Of a DNA stretch of 64,000 bases, positions 9,982-18,248 are shown piece after piece. The stretch's first letter is position 1. Each line of letters opens with the position of its first letter. The DNA comes from Tritrichomonas musculus (taxonomy: Eukaryota; Parabasalia; Tritrichomonadida; Tritrichomonadidae), in NCBI GenBank assembly GCA_039105265.1, contig JAPFFF010000007.1, forward strand, positions 4,402,001-4,466,000, read 5' to 3'. Position numbers and translations under genes: made by a program. A model generated the notes under the pieces. That model made no database searches. It saw only the letters and a list, made by a program, of their open reading frames with translations, and was not told where the DNA came from.

Positions 9982-10097
9982 GGGCAAATGCTACTAAGCA
10001 CTTGCCCAACGGTCTATGCTGATTGTTTCACCGACACTGTTCGGTGGAAATACAAACTCCTACCGATAAAAATCGGGATTTGTTCGTCAAAACCGTT
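9982..10097 (+). ncRNA. Candidate structured non-coding RNA
   Basis: A GC-richer block in AT-rich intergenic DNA folds by eye into consecutive stems. Hairpin 1 pairs 9982-9992 with 9997-10007 (10 of 11 pairs, loop ACTA). Hairpin 2 pairs 10026-10034 with 10041-10050 (nine pairs, one bulged G). Hairpin 3 pairs 10063-10067 with 10072-10076 (loop AAAA) inside an outer helix 10052-10056/10079-10083. A long-range helix AACGGT (10008-10013) with ACCGTT (10092-10097) would close hairpins 2 and 3 into a junction. TTTT follows at 10096-10099. I cannot match it to U snRNA, SRP, RNase P/MRP or tRNA landmarks. Strand is inferred from the T-run only; it could instead be part of a mobile element. Confidence 0.42.
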
Positions 10098-10376
10098 TTC
10101 TATCAAAACATAAATCTGATGAAATTGACAATATCCTGAAAAGGGAATTTCAAAAACCATGATTTACTAGCTAAATCAATCGAATAGAATAAACAATAAA
10201 TATTTTTCTCTTTTGTTTAGCCATATATTTTTGATATAATTCCATGTTCCCACATAATTTCGATATGAGTCAGGTTTGTTAATCGATAATTACTATATAA
10301 AAAACAAATAAAAAGTTCTTAGGGTTAAAATTAATACAAAATAGACAGATAATAAAATGGACAATGGTTACTTTAT

Positions 10377-10407
10377 TTGATAAACGAAATGAAATAATGA
10401 TACTTTG
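10377..10407 (+). repeat. Direct repeat, copy 2
   Basis: Second copy of the 31-base repeat at 9685-9715, 29 of 31 bases identical by eye. Confidence 0.6.
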
Positions 10408-10585
10408 TTTGATTTTTTTCATTAGCAAACGCTTTCAAAACTGTTCACTTTAAAAAGAGAAACAAAGCTTTTGACGATAAAATTCCCTTCATTTCCGCCA
10501 TCACTAGAATAATATATAAAAAACACCGATTTGTATTTTTTTTGATAATATTATATATTGGATACATTCTCTATAAGGCTTTAAT

Positions 10586-11320
10586 TTAAAACATGAGATT
10601 TTTTGATTGATTGGTTTTATTTATCGATACCGTCAATTCTACTTGTGATTTGACTCGCTTTTGAACAGTTGGTGATTTATATTGCTGTTTCTGTTTGATT
10701 TCATATCCTTTTTGTGATGGGTGAGATGATTGCTTTTGCCCTTGATCTTCATGCTTTTGTTGAGATGACGATATTGGCTGAGAAATTGGAAATTGTGGCA
10801 AAATCCTTACCAAAGAAGGTGAATAAATCTCAGATTTGATGTAGTATCCTTTGTAAGGTACGTACTTTAACGCTCTCCAAAAAGAAAAACAACTGTCACT
10901 TGATTGAAAAATTGCGTAAAAGTCCATTCCATTATTAACAGGCACTAGCGCAAAATCTTTCTGATTTCCACACAATAATTCACAATAGCCAAATAGCTCT
11001 TCATCAGAACCAAGTGAGCAAACTTGTCTTAAAATGAGGGTATTTGGAGCAATGTAAAAGCCAGGAAGAATGTAATATTCTCCGTTGATCTGTTCAGGAA
11101 ACACAGACAAAATCCTTGAACGCTTGCAAGCTTCAGCAAGTTCTTCTTGGTCAGCATTCATCGAAAGAATAGAATTCTCTGAGAGAAGGTCAGATACAGG
11201 GATTGCTCCATTGATTGCAAGGCGTGAAGACAAAAATGGATCTGCAAGAAGAGCATCAGGGGATAGCGCATTTTCTGCTCTATATAAAAGATGCAAGGTT
11301 CTTGCTGCATTTGGGTGCAT
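10586..11320 (-). CDS. La-motif (LARP-like) RNA-binding protein
   Basis: A 244-residue protein. Residues ~8-76 read like a divergent La motif (winged helix): LLYRAENALSPDALLADPFL matches the QIEYYFSxxNLxxDxFL block, and NGAIPVSDLL with ACKRSRILSV matches the GWVPLxxL and ALxxSxxLxV blocks. The paired tyrosines of genuine La are not kept. Residues ~105-165 have an RRM-like pattern (ALVPV, then FYAIFQSSDSCFSFWRALKY, then YYIKSEI). The C-terminal ~75 residues are Gln/Lys/Ser-rich and disordered. LaM plus RRM plus a basic tail is the LARP layout. No DM15 repeats are present; those are in the separate gene at 4503-5684. The ATG at 11320 is supported by the La motif starting right after it. Confidence 0.6.
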   Translation of the reverse strand: MHPNAARTLHLLYRAENALSPDALLADPFLSSRLAINGAIPVSDLLSENSILSMNADQEELAEACKRSRILSVFPEQINGEYYILPGFYIAPNTLILRQVCSLGSDEELFGYCELLCGNQKDFALVPVNNGMDFYAIFQSSDSCFSFWRALKYVPYKGYYIKSEIYSPSLVRILPQFPISQPISSSQQKHEDQGQKQSSHPSQKGYEIKQKQQYKSPTVQKRVKSQVELTVSINKTNQSKNLMF

Positions 11321-11443
11321 CTTTCTTCCTCAAAGAGAATGTGTCACTTTTTTAATCAGGCCTGATTTTATAGAATTCAAATTAAACTATCTAAAAAGTT
11401 CCAATTAAATGAAATAATCTAAATATTTCAATTCATCTCTCTA

Positions 11444-11970
11444 CTAGGCTTTTGTATCCAGTGAACTGAGTGTCCATTTTCGACTTTTTGTAAAAAGCTG
11501 TCACTTTTTGTGGACATAAAACTGCTTTTTTATTTAGTATTTTATTCAAAGATTTGTGTTGAAGTATCCAAAAAATTTTTTATTGGATACTTTATTTTTC
11601 CTTTAATAAACTCATTAATATCAGAAAAAAAGCAATAATAAATGTCTTAAACACCTACTATTCTTAATTTTTAAAAAACCTCTCAAATATAAATTATAAA
11701 CTTTTCAAATTCACTAAGAATGATTTTGACCAAGAAGATCAACATTTGAAATAAAAAATAAAATTCAATGTAAATTTGGAGCGATATAATTGGTCAAACA
11801 AAATATACATTCAAAATAATCAATGAAAATTGAAAGGTGTATCCAAGATTGAATTAAAGTGTCCATTTTGGCTATTTTGGATACTCAAATTCTCTCAAAA
11901 AATAACGAACAAAAATGAGTATCCATTGGATACTTTTTGAATACAAACTCGTTTGGACACAAAAGCCTAG
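11444..11970. mobile_element. Short non-autonomous DNA transposon (MITE) with 8-bp TSD
   Basis: The element begins CTAGGCTTTTGTATCC and ends with the reverse complement of CTAGGCTTTTGTGTCC (15 of 16 identical). It is flanked by an exact 8-bp target duplication, TCTCTCTA, at 11436-11443 and 11971-11978. Inside are several GTATCCA/GTGTCCA motifs in both orientations, like the subterminal binding sites of hAT elements. At 527 bp it has no coding capacity. An 8-bp duplication fits hAT or P superfamilies; I cannot decide between them. Confidence 0.85.
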
Positions 11971-11978
11971 TCTCTCTA

Positions 11979-12855
11979 TACTTTTCAAAGCTCAAACGTT
12001 GATTGTATTTAAAAAGTTTTATTTTTCCATAAATTAAATGTGGTTATATAAAAAAATTAACCGTTAAGGCTAATATTTGATCAAATTTTAAACTTAATTT
12101 GTCATACGTTTTGAATTTTTGATAACAAATGATTTTATATTAATAAGTCAATTTTTTTTATTATAGATTTTACAATATTTCCACCATAAAAATATTTAAA
12201 AGAGCAAAATTGTCTTTTTTTTATGCTTTTAATTTTGAATAATAACGTATTTTTTTTAAAACAAAATATCTTAGAAAATTAAGATTTAATCATTTTATAA
12301 ATTATATAATTATAATTAACATATGAAAAGTATTATAGTACTCTGGAAAACTAAACCAAATGCAACATAATATAGAAAATGAAAAAAAAAAAAATACTTC
12401 GAAAATAGAATAATTTCGCTCCAATTACATTCATCAATTGAGGTTATACAAAGTCATAAACATGAATTTAATTCAATGATAAGTAAATATATTTTATCTT
12501 AGTAGTAAGCATATCACAGTTTTTATCTCAAGTTAAACTTTTTGAATTGATCATTCTAATCAAAAAGTTTAAATCAAAGAATAAACTTACCCATTTCATG
12601 GATTTTACAAGTAAAAAAATTGATATCTAAAGAATATTGTTTAAAACAATCACAGTAAAATACTGATTAAAGAATTTAATTCATCTATTAGATAACATAC
12701 TATTGGTCGAAAAAAAAATGATTGTTTTCGACATGAGCACAGCTATCTTATTAAAATGATATATGGAGATTTTTTTTACCTTTCCAGCAAATATGCTTTT
12801 ATTAGTAGATTATTAATTTTTTTCATATTAAAATTAACATTTAGAAATATAAACA
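11979..12855. other. AT-rich intergenic region with one perfect hairpin
   Basis: No gene is supported. A perfect 13-bp inverted repeat (TTAAACTTTTTGA, 12533-12545, with 12560-12572, 14-base loop) is the only structure that stands out. Confidence 0.4.
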
Positions 12856-13425
12856 TTAAACACTCTTAAAGAAATTTTCGTAAGTTTCATCTATCGTACG
12901 ATGCTTTTTAAAGAGTTCTGCCATTTCTTGATGATAACAATAGCACATTATTTTTACCAAATGTTGTAACACTTTAGTCTGATTTCTATGAACAGCCTGT
13001 AACTGATTATAACCTTCTTCACTTATTTGATCATTTTTTGACAGGATCTCTAATCTTGAATTAGTTTTATCCAAGAAATTCATAATATTTGTAAATTTAT
13101 CAATAAGTAAACTGTAATTATTGACTTTGTCAGCGCTTTCTTTTGGACTTGTAAGTTCATCGATTTGAAGCGAGAAAATTTCTTTTGAAACTTTACTGCT
13201 CTCTTGCAAAAATTTTTTCTCTTCTTCGATTTTAGCTTGACATTCTGCGCGAAGGTCATTAATTTCTTTATCGAATTTAGCTTGCATTTCAAGTTTTTCA
13301 TCTTCCATACGTTTCATTTCGGCAGCCACCTGATTATTATGATCTTCAATTAACTTCTGTAATTCTTGCTGGAGTTGTTCTTGGAAAACTTCCACATCTT
13401 TGTTAGCCTCTTCTCCATTACTCAT
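12856..13425 (-). CDS. Coiled-coil protein, paralogue of the one at 8747-9472
   Basis: A 189-residue protein of unknown function with a long charged helix (residues ~10-80: QLQQELQKLIEDHNNQ, then MQAKFDKEINDLRAE) and a second helical part (about 110-185, LQAVHRNQTKVLQHL). It shares its N-terminal motif and overall layout with the minus-strand gene at 8747-9472 but lacks that protein's acidic Asn/Asp-rich linker. No catalytic or localisation motif is visible. Confidence 0.7.
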   Translation of the reverse strand: MSNGEEANKDVEVFQEQLQQELQKLIEDHNNQVAAEMKRMEDEKLEMQAKFDKEINDLRAECQAKIEEEKKFLQESSKVSKEIFSLQIDELTSPKESADKVNNYSLLIDKFTNIMNFLDKTNSRLEILSKNDQISEEGYNQLQAVHRNQTKVLQHLVKIMCYCYHQEMAELFKKHRTIDETYENFFKSV

Positions 13426-13863
13426 ATTATATTATATAGTAAAACCAAACAACTTTTTGAATGTAGACTATCAAAAAGGATTGATGACACTTTCATTTCA
13501 TTTGCTTGAAGATAATAAAAATAAGAATAAACCAAAATCTATAATTTTTTTATGCTATAAAAATAAAATTTATTTCAATGGCAATCAAAATTGGCTCAAA
13601 TATTTGAAATCTTTGAAAAAGTACTATATTCAATCACAATTGAATGGATTATCTCAAGTGCAATCAAAAATTTCATAAAGCTAACAATGATAATAACAGG
13701 CAATTCTATATTGATTGATACACGCTTGGACAAGCAAATGAACACTCAAGCTTTATTCAAAAAAAAAAAAAAAATATCAACTTTTTCAGAAAATAAACCA
13801 TTTAAAAAGTGACATTGAATTTTTTATTTCCATTTTAAAAGCTTATTTCATTTCCAAAATAAT

Positions 13864-14667
13864 AATTATGGTAAGCTTGTAAAATATACCCAAATGTAAA
13901 AAAAAGACCTGGTCTTGGTGATTCTTTCTGGTCTTTTGGCGATTTTAATAAATCTTTTAAAAAGTTATTTCTTATGAATTATTAAATAAAATGATTAAAT
14001 GATATTTGATGAAATAATAATTCAATTTACGAATCAACATTCAATAAATTCAATGAATTTATTTAATTACTCGGCTATATATATTCATAAAAATATAAAT
14101 ACTATTAATATTTTAAATACATTTTATATCAGTATATATTTAAAATATAAATGAAAAAAAATTATTTTCAATTGAAAAAATGCTTTTATTGATTTTATTA
14201 TATATTTATATCTTATTTTTTTTTTTATTTTATATATGATTTTTTGAAAGCTTTACAAATCACCATCGCCAAAAAAACCGTTTTGGTGATCTCCAAAATA
14301 TATGTAAACTATTCAAAATTGAATGCTGTCGCCAAAAGCCCAAGACCTGGGCTTTTGGTGAAATCGGTTTTTTGCTTTTCATCATCAATATAAATGAGCT
14401 TTTTATTATTATTTTATATGATATATTATACAAATCATACAATTATTTTGTAATATTCAAAAAATAACATTTTTTTACTGAGAAAATCTTATCGATTATT
14501 AATATGACTTTTGATAAAACTCATTTAATTCCTCTTTCAAATAATTCAATGGTTTATGACAATAATAAATATTAATAAAATTTATTTGACAATAATATGG
14601 TTACATTTGGTGATTTTTAAAACCCAAAAAACGTTTATTTCACCAAATTTACAAGCTTAATTATGGT
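13864..14667. mobile_element. Non-autonomous DNA transposon (MITE) with 9-bp TSD
   Basis: The element proper spans 13873-14658 (786 bp). It has a perfect 11-bp terminal inverted repeat, AAGCTTGTAAA, and is flanked by an exact 9-bp duplication, AATTATGGT, at 13864-13872 and 14659-14667. A 9-bp duplication is typical of Mutator-like (MULE) elements. Inside, blocks such as CTTTTGGCGA and TTTTGGTGA recur in both orientations near both ends (13915-13940, 14265-14370, 14603-14645). No protein is encoded; the small open frame at 14260-14442 is incidental. Confidence 0.78.
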
Positions 14668-14751
14668 AAAATAATAGCGTCAACAAAAACATATAAAAAC
14701 AAAATTACGTTTTTAAAATCAAAAAATCATTAATAAAAAAACATTTTTTTT

Positions 14752-15603
14752 TTATTCACTTACAGTAGCACCGCAATTGAAAAACAGATGAATTTCTTCA
14801 TCAACGCATTTTAATGAATTTTTACTAATTTTAACAATTTTTGCATTTGGAAAAGAGATGCAAAAAAGTGACGAACATCCCCAAAAACACATCAAACCGA
14901 ATTCAATTTCACTACTCAAAAATTCAACAGATTCCAACTTTTCCAAATATTCAAAACATTCATTACCAACATATCGAACAGATTTAGGAACTGGTCCGAC
15001 TTTTTGAATGCATTGACAACCTATAAAAGCTGAACCGCCTATTGTTTGAAGTGATGAATTTTCAAACAAAACTGACTCTACTTTTCTACAATTATTGAAA
15101 GAAGACTCACAAATAAATCTAACAATTTTTGGCACTAAAATTTCACCTTCAATGTTTCTACGAACAAAAATTAAATTGTCAAAATTATTTCCACTTTTTT
15201 CCTTTTTGAGAAGAAAAGTGCCATTAACGTATATAAATCTCTTATTTTGAGGACTAACTTTGATATCAGTAAGCAAATTTGCACCAAAAGACCATTGGGA
15301 AGAAAGATCTTCTAGACTTTCAGGTATTGAAAGACTGGTGAGAGATGAATCGATAAATGCATTATCATGTATTCGCTTTAATGATGAATCTTCGGGAAAA
15401 GTAATTGATTCTATGCAAGAATTTCTGTGAAATGCAAAGCTAGTGATTTCAATAATGAGATATTTCTTTGATTCATGTTCAACATATTTCGGGACAGTTA
15501 TTGAACCTATAGCAGTTGGCGAAAAAATAACAGATGCTGCCATTTCATTTTCATCTAATTCAACTGCTAAACCATTTTTAATTTTTATAGCTTTTTTTGT
15601 CAT
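14752..15603 (-). CDS. BspA-like leucine-rich-repeat (LRR_5) protein
   Basis: A 283-residue protein of the BspA-like family, which is greatly expanded in trichomonads and includes surface proteins. The 23-residue LRR_5 pattern is seen repeatedly: I..FAFxxNSCIESITFPEDSSLKRIHDNAF, SLTSLSIPESL, and SSFNNCRKVESVLFENSSLQTI. The middle carries the family's island (NKRFIYVNGTFLLKKEKS, then DNLIFVRRNIEGEILVPKIV). There is no signal peptide or transmembrane segment, so surface display cannot be read from the sequence. The frame is intact, unlike the relatives at 39-49 kb. Confidence 0.85.
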   Translation of the reverse strand: MTKKAIKIKNGLAVELDENEMAASVIFSPTAIGSITVPKYVEHESKKYLIIEITSFAFHRNSCIESITFPEDSSLKRIHDNAFIDSSLTSLSIPESLEDLSSQWSFGANLLTDIKVSPQNKRFIYVNGTFLLKKEKSGNNFDNLIFVRRNIEGEILVPKIVRFICESSFNNCRKVESVLFENSSLQTIGGSAFIGCQCIQKVGPVPKSVRYVGNECFEYLEKLESVEFLSSEIEFGLMCFWGCSSLFCISFPNAKIVKISKNSLKCVDEEIHLFFNCGATVSE

Positions 15604-15729
15604 AAATAAAACCTAAAACATACTGGTGAAATATTTTACCTAAAAAAATATGGTTAATTATTTATTATTTAATGTGTTAACTCCAAATAACGTTTTATTG
15701 GATAAAAATTTTGAACTTTTGAATTGATT

Positions 15730-18102
15730 ATGATTTCTAATACGTTTATCATAATGAATTCGAATTCAGAGTTACCAGATCCAGTTCAAGTTGATTCACG
15801 CTGTCGAGTTATTAAAGTTCTTCAAGAACATATTTCTAATCAAACAAATGAAAATACTGATTTAAATCAATTAAAGGCACAACTTTTAATTACAGAACAA
15901 GAATGCCAAATGAAAGAATCTCAATATAAATTGCGCATTGATGATCTTGAGTATGAGGTTGAGCAATTGAGAAAAGAAAACCAGAAAATGAAATCTACCT
16001 TAATCCAAAATAAAGCTTTATTACTTAATCAAAATAATAATGATGATAGTGAAATGGCTAAAAAATATCAAAAGTGGAAGTCAAAATACCATTCTTTAAT
16101 TAACAACGATCCGACTTTTCAAAACGCCGCAAAAATATATCAACTAGAATCTAATCTCAAATCACACAAACTAGAATCACAAAAGAAAGTTGACGAAGTT
16201 ACTAAATTAGCTGATGAAAACGATAAGTTAAAAATTAAAATCATGCAATTAAATGAAGAAATAAAGAAAACAAAGGCAGCACTTGATAATTCTACCTTAA
16301 AAAATACTTCATTACAAAATCAAATTAATTTATTAGCAGCAGAAAATCGGAAGCTTTCAGACGAAACAAAACAAAAAGGAACACTACTTGAATTTAATCG
16401 GAAAGTTCAAGCACGTGATCAAAAAACATCAAAGGAAAAAGAACAATCAGTTAAAAACCAATTACGACGCAAGGTTGAAGAAAATTTAAATCTTCAAGCA
16501 GAGATAACACGTTTAAAAGGTATTTTTGACAAAGAAATGAAAGAGAAGCGAATAATAGTCAAAAAATTTAATTTTCTCAAACAAAAGCAAGATGATACTG
16601 CTGAACTATTAAACCAGCAGGTAATTCGTTTAAAAACAGAAAATGATTCACTTATTAAAGAACTTGATGAGGCAAGAGAATCTGTAGCATCGTTGGATAA
16701 TGAAGTAACTACTTTAAAAAGCGAGCAAACTGTTTCTGAAATCAAATTAAAAAGAGCAGACAAACTAAAAGAGCACAATATAAAATTATCTCAAGCAATA
16801 ACAGAAATGCAAGGCACAATCGATCATTTGCAATCTTCTATTTCTTCAATTGAATCAGATTCAACAGCGAAGACCGAACAACTAAGAGCTTTATTAATAA
16901 AACATTATGCTGGCGTAGATCCGTCAATGGAATGGGATGACATTGTTAGGTATATTGATAATATAATTGAACAATTAAGACAATCAAATGAAGAAAATTC
17001 TCAATTAGCCAAAAAATTGAAAAGAGCTCATAAAAACAATTCATTTTTGAAAGCACAATCAGAAAATAATGAAGAAAATATTCTAAAGAAAAATGATGAA
17101 TTGCAATATCAAATCGAAATGTTGAAACAACAAATTAAAAAACTCGAATCAGTAAAAAAATCGAATTCGGCGTTGTTTTCCAGAACAATTCGCAAAAAAA
17201 TAGATTCCGGATTTTTCACCTATTATAATTCTGTTAATTCAATTCTTGCCAAATTTTACGGAACTGACTATTCTCCAATAACTTTTCGAAGCTTGATATT
17301 AATGTCAATATTAGCAACAAGATTTAGGCACTACAAGAAATCTGATCCATATGATGGATCAATTATACTAGAATTTGCCAAAAGAAGTGAGAATCCATCA
17401 AAATCCCCACTTTCTGATTTATCAGATAAAGTTAATGAATTGATAGAAAAAGCTCAAAAATCAAATGAAATGAATTCAGATTTAAAGAATTCGAACGATG
17501 ATCTTCAGGATAAAATCCAAAAATGCCTTGCAAAATGCAAAGAGCTTCAAACAAAAATAAATGAATTGACAAGGATTAATGATGATTTACAGAGGAATTT
17601 TAATGAATTAAAATCAGATAAAACTAATGCTGCCTTAGCCGAATATAATGATCTTGAATCCAAATTTCAGCAAAAGACAAAAGAATATAATGAAATAGAA
17701 AAACAACTTTATGAAATGAAAGTTGAAATGAAACGACTTATTTCCACAGTTGACGAGCATCATCGAAATGATGAATCACTTCAGGAAACTATTGAAGATT
17801 TGACAATTGAGCTCGAACAATTAAGGCAATCTAATGCTAGGTTAAAGCAAGAACTTGATATTTGCCAACTTTCATTAAAAGAAAAAAATAGAGAAATTTT
17901 AGCACTAGAAAGGAAACTTCTAAAACAGAAGGCACAAGTTGTTGTTGTTAAAGACCAAATTCCAGCAAGCTTTGTTCCTCCACCTGCTCCTGATGATAGT
18001 GGGAGTAGCACCAAAAAAAATGACTTTTATATGACAGATTCTTTACGTAACACACTATGCCAAATGCAAAATAGATTAATGAAGACAAGCGAAATGATTT
18101 AA
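15730..18102 (+). CDS. Long coiled-coil protein
   Basis: A ~790-residue protein dominated by coiled coil: heptad-rich segments fill about residues 30-360, 410-475 and 560-730. Two probable globular interruptions lie near residues 385-405 (HYAGVDPSMEWDDIVRYIDN) and 480-550 (SGFFTYYNSVNSILAKFYG). A Pro-rich stretch (SFVPPPAPDDSGSS) sits near the C-terminus. No motor, GRIP or ATPase domain is visible. Such proteins in trichomonads are usually annotated only as coiled-coil or viral A-type inclusion-like proteins; a Golgi-tether or cytoskeletal role is possible but unproven. I chose the ATG at 15730; the ATG at 15754 is an alternative and the TTG at 15724 is unlikely. Confidence 0.8.
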   Translation: MISNTFIIMNSNSELPDPVQVDSRCRVIKVLQEHISNQTNENTDLNQLKAQLLITEQECQMKESQYKLRIDDLEYEVEQLRKENQKMKSTLIQNKALLLNQNNNDDSEMAKKYQKWKSKYHSLINNDPTFQNAAKIYQLESNLKSHKLESQKKVDEVTKLADENDKLKIKIMQLNEEIKKTKAALDNSTLKNTSLQNQINLLAAENRKLSDETKQKGTLLEFNRKVQARDQKTSKEKEQSVKNQLRRKVEENLNLQAEITRLKGIFDKEMKEKRIIVKKFNFLKQKQDDTAELLNQQVIRLKTENDSLIKELDEARESVASLDNEVTTLKSEQTVSEIKLKRADKLKEHNIKLSQAITEMQGTIDHLQSSISSIESDSTAKTEQLRALLIKHYAGVDPSMEWDDIVRYIDNIIEQLRQSNEENSQLAKKLKRAHKNNSFLKAQSENNEENILKKNDELQYQIEMLKQQIKKLESVKKSNSALFSRTIRKKIDSGFFTYYNSVNSILAKFYGTDYSPITFRSLILMSILATRFRHYKKSDPYDGSIILEFAKRSENPSKSPLSDLSDKVNELIEKAQKSNEMNSDLKNSNDDLQDKIQKCLAKCKELQTKINELTRINDDLQRNFNELKSDKTNAALAEYNDLESKFQQKTKEYNEIEKQLYEMKVEMKRLISTVDEHHRNDESLQETIEDLTIELEQLRQSNARLKQELDICQLSLKEKNREILALERKLLKQKAQVVVVKDQIPASFVPPPAPDDSGSSTKKNDFYMTDSLRNTLCQMQNRLMKTSEMI

Positions 18103-18248
18103 TTTTGTAATATTATGTTTATATGTATATTAAATTTTTTTTTGAATAACTCATTTATACATTTTAATTATTACATTTCAAGGTTATATTATTAATAATA
18201 ATTTAATGGATTTAATTGAAATATGTGCATTAATTTTTATTAATTTAA

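Noticed and set aside
9982-10097. Identification of the structured segment as a spliceosomal snRNA, SRP RNA, RNase P/MRP RNA or tRNA
   Set aside because: None of the signature sequences (U1 5' end, U2 branch region, U5 loop, U6 ACAGAGA box, SRP Alu/S motifs, tRNA A/B boxes) could be found.
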